Positions 1 through 7,736 of a stretch of 40,864 bases of DNA are shown here, piece by piece (the first letter of the stretch is position 1; the number at the start of each line of letters is the position of its first letter). Made by a program: the position numbers and the translations under genes. Origin of the DNA: CAYYJS01 sp964472315 (GTDB taxonomy: Bacteria > Verrucomicrobiota > Kiritimatiellia > UBA8416); the NCBI GenBank assembly GCA_964472315.1, contig CAYYJS010000029.1, positions 1-40,864 of the forward strand. The letters run 5' to 3'. The notes beneath the pieces are model-generated. The model had not been told where the DNA came from. It ran no database searches and saw only the letters and a list, made by a program, of their open reading frames with translations.

Positions 1-249
1 CGTTGGGCGTTCCTTGCTCGCTGTTGAGTGTTCTTCTCCTCTCCCCGCGATACCGGCGAACACCCAACGAAAGACGCGGACAAGCCACGTGCAAACGCTG
101 AGCGTTCGGCGTTCCTTGCTCGCTGTTGAGTGTTCTTCTCATCTCCCCTCGAATCGCCGAACACCCGCGAAAGACCCGGACAAGCCACGCGCAAACGCTG
201 AGCGTTGGGCGTTCCTTGCTCGCTGTTGAGTGTTCTTCTCCTCTCCCCG
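1..249. repeat. Tandem repeat, unit about 100-102 bp, roughly 2.5 copies
   Basis: Copies begin at 1, 103 and 203, and the last stops near 249. Each starts with CGTTSGGCGTTCCTTGCTCG and continues through a pyrimidine-rich stretch into GCAAACGCTGAG. Copies differ by a few substitutions and a 2-base length change. The short open frames through it simply repeat the same peptide with the repeat and have no ribosome site, so I read this as non-coding. The array may extend left beyond the window. Confidence 0.85.
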
Positions 250-273
250 CCCCCGCCCCCTCTACCCCGGTCT

Positions 274-297
274 TGCGGGCGAGACGCCCGCGCTCCC
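274..297. repeat. REP-like GC-rich palindrome, copy 1
   Basis: GCGGGCG-AGA-CGCCCGC forms a 7-bp stem with a 3-base loop at 275-291. The 24 bases 274-297 recur exactly, in reverse complement, at 22282-22305, and a near copy lies at 22330-22355. This is a dispersed element of the REP kind, placed downstream of a minus-strand gene. No mobility gene is attached. Confidence 0.7.
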
Positions 298-311
298 TGC
301 CCTCTCCTACA

Positions 312-350
312 AACGACGCGGCCCGCACGTCTTACCGTGCGGGCCGCCAC
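312..350 (-). terminator. Probable intrinsic terminator of the exported-protein operon
   Basis: A perfect 12-bp stem (318-329 with 336-347, loop TCTTAC) lies about 30 bases past the stop of the PEP-CTERM gene. Read on the minus strand it is followed by GTCGTTTGT, a weak U-tract, so termination may be inefficient. Confidence 0.6.
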
Positions 351-378
351 AAAACTCATGCATCCTCGTGGGCGATGC

Positions 379-1173
379 CTAGATTCGAATGCGCGCCATC
401 ATCATCTGCATCGACTCATTCACGCGCTGCCGGAACACCAGCCCCAGCGCCAGCACCGCCATCGCCAGAAACGCATACGTTTCCGGCTCCGGAACGAGGA
501 AGGGATCTTCCTGAATGGTGAAGTTATCGATGGCGATGACCTGAGTGCCGGGATCGTTGTAGAGATACCCAAGCACTATACCGATCTCTGTCACGTCCGC
601 AATATCATCGCCCCAACTCCCATTTCCACTCATGTCATACCAAGTCCCAAAACCGCTATCCGGGCTCATTCCATCCATGTTTGCGCCATACTGATTCCAC
701 TCGCTGTTGTATACCAGACTACTCGTAAGGTCCCAGTACCACTCGTGCGTTTCGTGCGTTCCACCGATAAAGTAGATGCCGAGTTGTGCAGGTGCTTCGG
801 CCATTGTCGTAGTATCGATGTAAAAATCGAAGTAAATTCCCTGGACTTGGGAGCTAATGGTTCCCGGCGCCCCTACTCCCCCTGTATAGTTACCAAGGAA
901 GTCCGTGCCACTTGCGATTCGTATTTTGTCCGTTTCATAGTCAGCGACTTGCCCTGTCGCTGTAATCTTTAAGGCTGGTGTCGGATTCCCCAGAGAATCC
1001 AGGCTAGCCACACCAAATGCGCTTCCTTCAGGAGTTCCCTCGTTTCCATGGGTTGTATCCTCTATCACGGTCCAACCTGCAGTGGTTGCGAACTCTTCAG
1101 TCACCGGTATCGCAACAGCGGCGGTCACAAGGAAGCCCACAGCCAAGCCCATTATTCCCACAACTACTTTCAT
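379..1173 (-). CDS. PEP-CTERM sorting-domain exported protein
   Basis: This 264-residue protein has a cleavable N-terminal signal (MKVVVGIMG, then a hydrophobic stretch ending near AVAIP). It ends in a PEP-CTERM tripartite tail: VPEPETY, a hydrophobic helix, and an Arg-containing end (FRQR). In known systems such a tail is processed by an exosortase (EpsH/XrtA type), which is not encoded here. The middle is Gly/Asp/Trp-rich and beta-like, with no domain I can name. The start at 1173 is preferred over in-frame starts further upstream because AGGAGAG lies just before it and the signal begins there. It is the last of three exported-protein genes on this strand, 28 bases after its neighbour, and is followed by a hairpin terminator. 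Sorting-tail call strong; function unknown. Confidence 0.85.
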   Translation of the reverse strand: MKVVVGIMGLAVGFLVTAAVAIPVTEEFATTAGWTVIEDTTHGNEGTPEGSAFGVASLDSLGNPTPALKITATGQVADYETDKIRIASGTDFLGNYTGGVGAPGTISSQVQGIYFDFYIDTTTMAEAPAQLGIYFIGGTHETHEWYWDLTSSLVYNSEWNQYGANMDGMSPDSGFGTWYDMSGNGSWGDDIADVTEIGIVLGYLYNDPGTQVIAIDNFTIQEDPFLVPEPETYAFLAMAVLALGLVFRQRVNESMQMMMARIRI

Positions 1174-1201
1174 TGCATCTCTCCTGTTATGGTCACCAAA
1201 A

Positions 1202-2203
1202 CTAACGCACCTGTTGAACACGGTAGAAGCACCGATCCCGCCCCGCCGGGTCCACATGCTTGCCCAGACCAAGTGCCTCGGTCCGAACATCCGCAATCGG
1301 AGTGAAGGCCATGCCAACTCCGTCGGCTCTCATGATTCGATACTGTCCATTGGCAATCGAATCCCACTCAATCTGATATCCACCCGCGACAGCGGCTATT
1401 CGCACGGCCAAGGCGGAATCCGCATCGTCGGGGTCAGATTCGGTTATCGCGATCTCATCGTAATCCGATATGCCGTCACCATCGGAATCCCTGGATCTCT
1501 GTTCCACGGTCAGGGCACTCACTTCGCCAACCGAGAAGCGCTCGCACAGTTGTGCCATCAGCACTGCGCTGGGCGTCTGAGTCTCGTCGGCGAGCAGAAG
1601 CCGGAAATCTGCAACGGAGCAGGATTGCGCTTGAATCCCATATCGATGGATTTCCAAACCGATCCGCATGACGCTACCCAGACTGGACGCAAATGTCCCA
1701 TCCGATGGCACCACATCGGGGTCCAGAGTGAACCAGCCCGCTTTCAGCAGCAAAGCAAGGTTGTTGACAACTACGGTTCCATCCGCTCCAACGGCAATAT
1801 CTTTTGACAGATACCAGCGAACTCTATTCGCGTCCTCAACGAACAGATACACCTTTGGTTTTGCGCCCGCCGAGGCAGTTGCAAAACGTACGCCTGTTAC
1901 ACCTGCCGAAGCAAAGTCACCGAGAAACGCGGAATTCTGCCCGGCTCCTCCGGCCGTGATCCGGAGATAGGTTGTAGGTGGCAGTGTTCCCGCGTTCATC
2001 TCGGGAAATGTTACGGTGACTGAATTGTCACCATATCCAATCGTCGCTGCGGCACTGTTTTCTTCGGCCCATGCCACGCATGGCACGCCCGGCTCGGGAC
2101 CCGCAGACGTGGTAGACGCTTGGATTGCCAAGAAAAGGCTGTAAAGCATTCCCGCCAGGAGACGCTGAGGACTAAACGCACTGTGACTGCCGTATGCTCT
2201 CAT
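1202..2203 (-). CDS. Exported protein with a TSP3-type calcium motif
   Basis: This 333-residue protein starts at MRAYGSHS, with AGAGGTGTGAA as ribosome site, and has a signal-like hydrophobic segment (LLAGMLYSLFLAIQAS). Its middle part looks beta-rich. Near residues 240-265 there is an Asp-rich calcium-binding segment (DSDGDGISDYDE). The C-terminal 60 residues, ending FYRVQQVR, resemble the short beta domain that also closes the giant protein at 22386-30521 (ending RFYRVVVAP). Such tails recur on secreted proteins of PVC bacteria. It sits between two other exported-protein genes and is probably co-transcribed with them. No enzymatic motif is seen; a surface or matrix role is inferred. Confidence 0.75.
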   Translation of the reverse strand: MRAYGSHSAFSPQRLLAGMLYSLFLAIQASTTSAGPEPGVPCVAWAEENSAAATIGYGDNSVTVTFPEMNAGTLPPTTYLRITAGGAGQNSAFLGDFASAGVTGVRFATASAGAKPKVYLFVEDANRVRWYLSKDIAVGADGTVVVNNLALLLKAGWFTLDPDVVPSDGTFASSLGSVMRIGLEIHRYGIQAQSCSVADFRLLLADETQTPSAVLMAQLCERFSVGEVSALTVEQRSRDSDGDGISDYDEIAITESDPDDADSALAVRIAAVAGGYQIEWDSIANGQYRIMRADGVGMAFTPIADVRTEALGLGKHVDPAGRDRCFYRVQQVR

Positions 2204-2260
2204 TTCACACCTCTTGTTTAGCTGTAGCACCGTAATCCCACATTGCATGATGTAAAAGCC

Positions 2261-3601
2261 TTAGTCGAAGTCCTGAATACGCCAGTTCAGAGATTCTGCC
2301 ACGGGGTTCGTCGGCAGATAGACCCAAACCTGCTCACCTTGAGCAATCTGATCGACTGAAGGTGCTCCGTATCGAGTCCATGCGCCCCCGGAGAACTGAG
2401 ACCTGTACCAACGTCCAGATCCTGCTGGGATCGTAAACACCACGGCGCCTTCGGGCAGGCCAGGAACACCGGCGGGGGTGAGCCCCGCACCCGCGAGCGA
2501 CCTTGTCTCTGTGGATGTCCAGGTGACCATGGTCCACCCTGCACTCGCAGTGTGATTCGTTGTCCGCAAGTCAATACCAGAGGGCGGAGCGTAAGTTTGC
2601 TCCGCGACTGTCTCTGGATTATAGGCTTCGGCGAAAAATGCCAAGCCCGGCGCTACCGGAGTATCAAAGCGCCTCCATATGCCGGAATTCGGACTTAGAA
2701 CCAAGTTTTCTGGGAGCGTCACGGCTTCGCTGTCGCGAATCCAATTTCCAGCGGCATTCAGAGAGTACTGCTGCCAACCGTCCACAAACAACTTGATCTT
2801 ATCGCCGGGGCGCATTCCTTCCTTGAGCAGATCACCAGCCAAGCCGCTCAAGCGTGCAGCGTCGTCAACTTGGCCATGAACAGGAACTCTTGATGCATAC
2901 CAGACATCCTCTTCATATGATACTGTCGCGGGTGCAATACTTGCTGCCGAGTTTACCCCAACCGGTGCTCCACCCCGACTGACAGAAACTTCGTCCAACT
3001 TAATTTCGCCTTTAACGATGAAATTCGAGAACGCAGTCGGAGTTGCAACATCGGTATTGAAAGCGAGCGGGGATTCATCCACTTTGTCGAGATCCGCGTC
3101 TGGATCTCCGATTCTATCAACGTAAAGATCCCACTGCTTCGCATTGTAGTCGAGGTGCACGGCATACCCGATCCACTTCGTGTCCGGATCGGTAAGAGAA
3201 GTGGCATTCGTGACCCAGTTCGCGCCGTTCCTCATGACGAGATTGCTCTCGCTATTGACGTAGAACGCGGCCACCGCCGTCGCAACGTCGCTTGCGCTCG
3301 GTCCGTCATTGAGGGTGACTTTCGCAAACCCGCGCCACCAGACGTTTTTCGGATCCCCAGAAACATCCAACGTGAGCGTCGCTGTCCCAGCACCGTTGGT
3401 CATCGACAGGTTCCCGGCGCCAACCAGACCAGGTGAGGGGTAGCTAACCGCTGCATTTGCGGTGCTCCACCCGGCGCCCATTGAGACTTCGCTTTCAAAA
3501 GACTCGCTCACTGGCAGCGGCACCGGATCTCCCCATGCCGACGCAGCAGCGACCATGATACCGAGCGTGAGGATTCCTGACAGTCGATTGATTATTTTCA
3601 T
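2261..3601 (-). CDS. Secreted beta-rich protein, function unknown
   Basis: This 446-residue protein starts at MKIINRLSG, with a signal peptide ending near ASAWGD. In-frame starts slightly upstream exist but would put a charged stretch before the signal. Residues about 30-230 resemble a LamG/concanavalin-like sandwich in composition (VWWRGFAKV, WDLYVDRIGDPDADLD, KLDEVSVSRGG), by eye only. The C-terminal half is Trp/Gly-rich with repeated SGxWxR-like phrases (SGIWRRFD, GSGRWYRSQF). There is no PEP-CTERM tail. It is the first gene of the exported-protein operon, and the only plausible promoter for the three genes lies just upstream, with a palindrome over the expected start of transcription. Confidence 0.75.
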   Translation of the reverse strand: MKIINRLSGILTLGIMVAAASAWGDPVPLPVSESFESEVSMGAGWSTANAAVSYPSPGLVGAGNLSMTNGAGTATLTLDVSGDPKNVWWRGFAKVTLNDGPSASDVATAVAAFYVNSESNLVMRNGANWVTNATSLTDPDTKWIGYAVHLDYNAKQWDLYVDRIGDPDADLDKVDESPLAFNTDVATPTAFSNFIVKGEIKLDEVSVSRGGAPVGVNSAASIAPATVSYEEDVWYASRVPVHGQVDDAARLSGLAGDLLKEGMRPGDKIKLFVDGWQQYSLNAAGNWIRDSEAVTLPENLVLSPNSGIWRRFDTPVAPGLAFFAEAYNPETVAEQTYAPPSGIDLRTTNHTASAGWTMVTWTSTETRSLAGAGLTPAGVPGLPEGAVVFTIPAGSGRWYRSQFSGGAWTRYGAPSVDQIAQGEQVWVYLPTNPVAESLNWRIQDFD

Positions 3602-3652
3602 CCCGCGAGCCCTTTCGGTTGATTGTGACATCACCTTCAACACGTCTGTCCA

Positions 3653-3675
3653 GGACTAGGGGTTTCCCTTAGTCC
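3653..3675. promoter_or_regulatory. Operator-like palindrome, copy 1
   Basis: This 23-base near-perfect palindrome is centred on T3664, with 9 of 10 positions paired. The core is TAGGGGTTTCCCTTAG. It overlaps the transcription start expected from the promoter at 3682-3710. The same core with AAA in the middle lies inside the promoter at 40734-40762, with the same single G/T mismatch. This argues for one DNA-binding regulator at both places; its identity is unknown. Confidence 0.55.
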
Positions 3676-3681
3676 ATCTAG

Positions 3682-3710
3682 ATTATGCCACTGCCCCCTT
3701 GCACGTGCAA
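3682..3710 (-). promoter_or_regulatory. Candidate sigma70-type promoter of the exported-protein genes
   Basis: On the minus strand: TTGCAC, 17 bases, CATAAT (5 of 6 at the -10, 3 of 6 at the -35). The -35 box lies within a perfect 12-base palindrome, TTGCACGTGCAA (3699-3710), which could itself be a binding site. The predicted start falls on the palindrome at 3653-3675. Confidence 0.4.
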
Positions 3711-3882
3711 CAACTATTTTTCGGTTTTCTTTCACAGGCTCTGTCTCTCAACTGAGACAATCGAATCCTACGCAATCGCGGCTGGCAATGCAATGGGAAA
3801 GATGCGGGGGATTGCGGATTGGGCGCCTCTGCGACCCATTGACATCTTGTGGGCGCAGCGAAATCTCCGTTGTCAGAGTACC

Positions 3883-3971
3883 GGCTTCAGCCGGAAGCTT
3901 GCGGGGGGCCTTCAGCCCCCCGTCGCCGCCAGACCGCGGCTGAAGCCGCGGTAAAGCTTCCGGCTGAAGCC
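3883..3971. repeat. Nested cruciform-like repeat element
   Basis: An 18-bp perfect outer inverted repeat (3883-3900 with 3954-3971) encloses two further hairpins: GGGGGGC-CTTCA-GCCCCCC (3903-3921) and ACCGCGGCT-GA-AGCCGCGGT (3933-3952). The folded form is a closing stem with two side hairpins. The motif GGCTTCAGCC recurs in both arms. It resembles REP/BIME-type extragenic elements; no transposase is nearby. Confidence 0.75.
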
Positions 3972-4113
3972 TGTGCTCTGCCGGGCTTCGCCGAAGGCTA
4001 AAGCCGGGATGCCCGGAGTTTCCCCACCCGGAGACCGATTCAGGGCGGTAACAAAATGCAGATGAGATCTTGCGGATTGATGATTCGCGATTGTACTACT
4101 GTCAGGTAGCCCG

Positions 4114-4205
4114 GATCGGTTGACGATTACGGGCGACGATTACGCTAGACGATTGAGAGGCTCCCCCCGTAATCCGTAATCGTCGCCCGTAATCGTCAAC
4201 CGATC
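4114..4205. repeat. Perfect 30-bp inverted repeat with 32-base spacer
   Basis: Arms 4114-4143 and 4176-4205 are exact reverse complements. Each arm also contains the decamer GACGATTACG-like unit twice, so the arms carry an internal direct repeat. It lies 105 bases beyond the stop of the MORN gene. The spacer starts GCTAGACGATTGAG and carries a partial further copy of the unit. It has no poly-T, so it is not a classical terminator. Confidence 0.8.
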
Positions 4206-4266
4206 TCCTGTCCACGGTGGTGCACCTGAGTAGTTACTCGCGATTTTCGATTCGCGGCGAAAGTGG

Positions 4267-4291
4267 ACGCACGTCTCGGAGATACGTGCGT
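4267..4291 (-). terminator. Possible terminator of the ATPase/T2SS operon
   Basis: An 8-bp stem (ACGCACGT with ACGTGCGT) and a 9-base loop lie 18 bases downstream of the MORN stop. On the minus strand it is followed by CCACTTTCG, a very weak U-tract. It may act as an inefficient terminator or as a 3'-end stabilising hairpin. Confidence 0.4.
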
Positions 4292-4309
4292 ACGGGGGGA
4301 GGAGGGCGG

Positions 4310-5653
4310 CTATTCGCGGATGTCGCGAACGTGCTTGTCGTTGTCCCAGAGGCCCTTGACCTTGACGCCGGTGGGATACACACGGTAGCCCTGGCCGTGC
4401 TTCATGCCGTCTTTGAATGCGCCCCGATACTCGGCGCCGTCGAGATAAACGAAGCGCCCCTGACCGTCGCGCAGTCCGTTCTTGAACTCGCCGATGTACT
4501 TCGATCCGTCCACAAACAGGTAGGCGCCCTGACCGGCGCGCGCGTCGTCGCGGAATTCGCCTTGATAGATGTCGCCGTTGACAAAAAGCATCACACCCCT
4601 GCCCGTCCGTTTGCCGGCCCGCAGCTCGCCGGCGAAGCGATCGCCGTTGGCGTACACCACGACGCCCTTGCCCGTCATCTGGTCCTCGCGGAAATCGCCG
4701 ACGTAACGGCTGCCGTCCAGCATGTACAAACTGCCTCGTCCGGACCGCATGTCGTTTCGGAACTCGCCCGTGTAACGCTCGCCCGTGGACGAAACAAGCG
4801 TCCCGAAGCCATGCTTCATATCGTTCTCGAAGAATCCCTCGTAGGTATCCCCGCGCTTGTAGGCCATCTTCCCCCACCCCGCGAACAACCCGCCCCGCAT
4901 CTCGCCCTGATACCGATCCCCGTTCGGCAGCACGACGATCGAGACATCCACGGCGCTCGGTTGCTTGACGCGGTCCGCAAGCGCCGTCGTCTCGACCAAC
5001 GCATCCGCGAAGAACCGATCGACCGCTTCCCGCGACAGCAATTCGACTTCCGGCGCCACCTCGTCGCTCCCCGGCGCCACGGGTTGCCGCGGCGGCTGCA
5101 CGGCCTGGCTGACCGCCGTTTCGATGGCATCCGCGGTCGGCAACGTCTCGATGCGGACCTCGGCCCGACGAATGGATTGCTCCAGGTCGGCGATCGCCTT
5201 GTTGACGGCGCGAACCTGATCGGTGACTTCGGTCCGGATGCGCTCCTCCAAGCCCTCCCGCGCGGCCACCCAACGGCTGAACCGCTGAACGTCACCACGC
5301 AGCACCTCCAGGGATTGGTCCTGCCGTGTCGTCTCGGACGAGCCTTTCTGGATCAGGCGATGCTGTACGCCTTCGATCGTCGCGATGCGATTGGAGACCG
5401 CCACCAGATCGAACGAGGTTTGCGCCACCTGCTCCTGCAGGTCCTCCAGCGCGGCAACCACCTTCTGCGAGTTGCGCAGGACGAATACGCCGGTGTAAAG
5501 AAAGAGCGCAAACAGCACGAGCAGCACGAAAAGGAATACCGTGATCAGCCAGAGCAACGAGGGATTCCCGCGCCCGCCGGGTGTTTGGCCGTCCTGAGCG
5601 GCCGCCATCGGCTCCCGACGTCCCGCTCTGCCCGCAAGTTGGTCGTCTGACAT
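4310..5653 (-). CDS. Membrane-anchored coiled-coil protein with MORN repeats
   Basis: This 447-residue protein has a short cytoplasmic N-terminus, one strong transmembrane helix at about 31-58 (LLWLITVFLFVLLVLFALFL) and a long helical, probably coiled-coil segment to about 225. At the C-terminus are eight recognisable MORN repeats and a degenerate ninth (YEGFFENDMKHGFG, YTGEFRNDMRSGRG, YIGEFKNGLRDGQG and so on). MORN repeats form an extended beta hairpin stack used for lipid or protein contacts. The topology suggests a single-pass inner-membrane scaffold. It is the last gene of the operon, 28 bases after the PilO/GspM-like gene, so a link to the secretion apparatus is likely but unproven. MORN proteins are not standard T2SS parts. 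Start at 5653 has GAGGACAC upstream. Confidence 0.85.
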   Translation of the reverse strand: MSDDQLAGRAGRREPMAAAQDGQTPGGRGNPSLLWLITVFLFVLLVLFALFLYTGVFVLRNSQKVVAALEDLQEQVAQTSFDLVAVSNRIATIEGVQHRLIQKGSSETTRQDQSLEVLRGDVQRFSRWVAAREGLEERIRTEVTDQVRAVNKAIADLEQSIRRAEVRIETLPTADAIETAVSQAVQPPRQPVAPGSDEVAPEVELLSREAVDRFFADALVETTALADRVKQPSAVDVSIVVLPNGDRYQGEMRGGLFAGWGKMAYKRGDTYEGFFENDMKHGFGTLVSSTGERYTGEFRNDMRSGRGSLYMLDGSRYVGDFREDQMTGKGVVVYANGDRFAGELRAGKRTGRGVMLFVNGDIYQGEFRDDARAGQGAYLFVDGSKYIGEFKNGLRDGQGRFVYLDGAEYRGAFKDGMKHGQGYRVYPTGVKVKGLWDNDKHVRDIRE

Positions 5654-5681
5654 GTGTCCTCGTCCTGTCGACGCCGGCCGG

Positions 5682-6254
5682 CTACGCCTCCGGGGCGGTC
5701 GCCGCGCTCGCGTCCTTGATCGTCATCACCTTGGTAATCACCATCGATCCCCGCACCACGGTACTCTCATCCGGCGCCGCCACGCTCAACCGGGCTGCAC
5801 GGAGCATGCCGGGCGCATCGTGCAACGCATGCAGGAAATTGAGCAGACTGATGGTCTCGCCGGAAAACTCGCTGACATCGATCTGGTACGTCACCAGAAA
5901 CTCGTCCCGCGACGGCGCCAGGTGCCGCATCGCGCGCAGGCTGAGCCCCGTACGCGAGGCCAGTTCGTCGAGTTGACTCTTGAGCCGCTCGATCTCGCCG
6001 GTCTCCGTATCCTCTTCCCCAATCAAGTCCCGCACCTTGCCATACTCGGCCGTCACGGGCTCCTCAAGCTGCAGCATCGTACGGTTGTGCCGAAGCTGCC
6101 GCCGGGCGACGTCGATGCCGATGTCCATACGCTTCAGCCGCCGCAACGAGGGTCCCACCACCAGGTTGTCGGCCAGCATGACGAGCACCATGCAGCACGC
6201 GAGCGCGAGCATGCCCTGCTCGCGCCCGGAAAGCTGTGATAGTCGAAACGCCAT
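5682..6254 (-). CDS. PilO/GspM-like assembly platform protein
   Basis: This 190-residue protein has a transmembrane helix near residues 13-35 (GMLALACCMVLVMLADNLVV). A coiled-coil stretch at about 38-100 follows, then a compact alpha/beta domain at about 105-175 (FLVTYQIDVSEFSG, LLNFLHALHDAPGMLRA). That is the layout of PilO and GspM, bitopic proteins that pair with PilN/GspL through periplasmic ferredoxin-like domains. The pattern of TM, coil and then a 'hydrophobic-FL..L..AP..L' helix is typical. Its ATG overlaps the stop of the upstream PilM-like gene by one base (TAATG), indicating translational coupling. Sequence identity to named families is low, so the call rests on architecture and position. 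Confidence 0.75.
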   Translation of the reverse strand: MAFRLSQLSGREQGMLALACCMVLVMLADNLVVGPSLRRLKRMDIGIDVARRQLRHNRTMLQLEEPVTAEYGKVRDLIGEEDTETGEIERLKSQLDELASRTGLSLRAMRHLAPSRDEFLVTYQIDVSEFSGETISLLNFLHALHDAPGMLRAARLSVAAPDESTVVRGSMVITKVMTIKDASAATAPEA

Positions 6255-7696
6255 TACTTCGCGTCCTCCGTGCGGCAGCTTACCTGAAACACAAATCGCC
6301 CGTCCTTGCCGACGGCGTTCTTGCCCGACTCCTCCGCCTGCTCGAACAACGGCGACTCCGCCAGAGTGGCAACCAGGGTCCGCACTTCCTTGCGCGACGG
6401 CGCGGTGCCGCCGAGCACGAGCGTACGTTTGGCGACGTCGTACTCCATGGACTCGAGAAACACTTCCGCCGGTATGCAACGGTGCAACTCCGGCATCACG
6501 GCGATCGGACTCGACCGCGGATCGCGACGGACGTGCACCTCGCGCACGACCTCGGTCATCTTCTCGACGCGCGTCACGCCAGGCTGCGTGGCGGCCATCT
6601 CCGCCTCCACCTTCGCCAGTTCGACCGCCTTGAAGGCGCCGGCCAGCGTCAACCAGAGCGACCCGCACACCAACACGGCCATGGCGGCGATACCCATCGC
6701 GCTCAGCTCGCGCGACCGCGTCACCAGCTCGCGCCGCATGCACACCACATCCGGGCACAGGTTCATGTCCAGCGCCCCGGGCGCCAGGGCCATGCCGACC
6801 AGCGCCGTTACGGAGATACCGGCCTCGGCCGCCGCCGCGCAGAATCCATGCTTGTCCCGCACGCCGCCGGCTGCCGCGCCGCGCAGCGATACCTCGACGC
6901 CCAAGTCGCGCGCGAGCACCGCTTCAAGTCCCGGTATGGCCGCCGCCGCACCGGTCGCCACCAGGCTGCCGACCTCGACGCCACCCTCCCGGCTCGCCTC
7001 GATCGCGCGCTTGACATCGTCGGCGAACTTCGCGGCGGCCGCGTCGCCGCCCTCGCGAAGCGCCGCGGCGCCGGTCATGATGTGCTTGGACGAAACCAGG
7101 TTGTCCTGATGAACCACGATCAGGTCGCTGGCCGAGGCATCGATATCGAGCACGGCCACCGCCTTGGTCTCGGTCAAACCAAGCGACTCGACCCAGGTCA
7201 GCAAGCCTTCGGTCGATACCGACATGCGCGCGATTTCGAGCCCGCCATGCTCGATATCGTGAAAGCGCTCGCGCACGATGCTCCGTTGCACGATGGCCAG
7301 CAGCACGCGTGTATAGGTGCCCCGCCGCGCCTGGCCGAGCAGTTTGTAGTCCGACAGGATCTCGTCGCGCGAGTACGGCGTCTGCCGCCCCGCCTGAAGT
7401 TCGATCATGTCCGCGATCTCGGCATCGTCCGTCGACGGCAATTCCAGGATCCGGAGGTTGACGGATTGACGGGGCAGGGCGCCGATCGCGGTCGGACACT
7501 TGATCTTGTGCCGCTTCAGCGCGGCGGCGAGCGCCTCGTCGGCATGCCCGTCAGGCGCCAACGACTCCACATGCACGCGCTCGAGGTCGATGCCCTTGCC
7601 GGCGGACGTTGCCACGAGAAGCTTGAGCGTGTCAGCGCCGAGTTCGACGATCAGCACCTGTTTCAACGGTTTGACGGTCTGCTTTCGTCTTGCCAT
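6254..7696 (-). CDS. PilM/GspL-type actin-fold protein with PilN-like C-terminus
   Basis: This 480-residue protein has an N-terminal two-thirds with a PilM/GspL actin-like fold: VLIVELGADTLKLLVA near the start, AVAVLDIDASASDLIVV mid-domain, and TGAAAAIPGLEAVLARDLG as the last nucleotide-loop region. A transmembrane helix at about 355-375 (MGIAAMAVLVCGSLWLTLAG) leads into a periplasmic helical and alpha/beta part resembling PilN (LHRCIPAEVFLESMEYD, LVLGGTAPS). It would form the inner-membrane platform that docks GspE and pairs with the PilO-like neighbour. Fusion of PilM and PilN parts equals the GspL layout; the large actin-like domain is closer to PilM. Start at MARRKQTV (7696) is preferred to an upstream extension overlapping gspK. 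No strong ribosome site is visible. Confidence 0.85.
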   Translation of the reverse strand: MARRKQTVKPLKQVLIVELGADTLKLLVATSAGKGIDLERVHVESLAPDGHADEALAAALKRHKIKCPTAIGALPRQSVNLRILELPSTDDAEIADMIELQAGRQTPYSRDEILSDYKLLGQARRGTYTRVLLAIVQRSIVRERFHDIEHGGLEIARMSVSTEGLLTWVESLGLTETKAVAVLDIDASASDLIVVHQDNLVSSKHIMTGAAALREGGDAAAAKFADDVKRAIEASREGGVEVGSLVATGAAAAIPGLEAVLARDLGVEVSLRGAAAGGVRDKHGFCAAAAEAGISVTALVGMALAPGALDMNLCPDVVCMRRELVTRSRELSAMGIAAMAVLVCGSLWLTLAGAFKAVELAKVEAEMAATQPGVTRVEKMTEVVREVHVRRDPRSSPIAVMPELHRCIPAEVFLESMEYDVAKRTLVLGGTAPSRKEVRTLVATLAESPLFEQAEESGKNAVGKDGRFVFQVSCRTEDAK

Positions 7697-7736
7697 GGGC
7701 TTATCCCCGCGCCAGGCCCGGTCCACACCGGGGACC

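Larger units (their letters stand above)
3602..4309. other. 708-base intergenic region rich in inverted repeats
   Basis: No credible gene is seen. From left to right it holds an operator-like palindrome and promoter for the leftward genes (3653-3710), a nested inverted repeat (3883-3971), a perfect 30-bp inverted repeat (4114-4205) and a hairpin downstream of the MORN gene (4267-4291). An 89-codon plus-strand frame at 3685-3954 runs into the nested repeat, has no ribosome site and no recognisable content. Confidence 0.7.

Noticed and set aside
14..521. Small plus-strand open frames over the tandem repeat
   Set aside because: They repeat the same peptide with the DNA repeat, overlap each other in different frames and lack ribosome sites.
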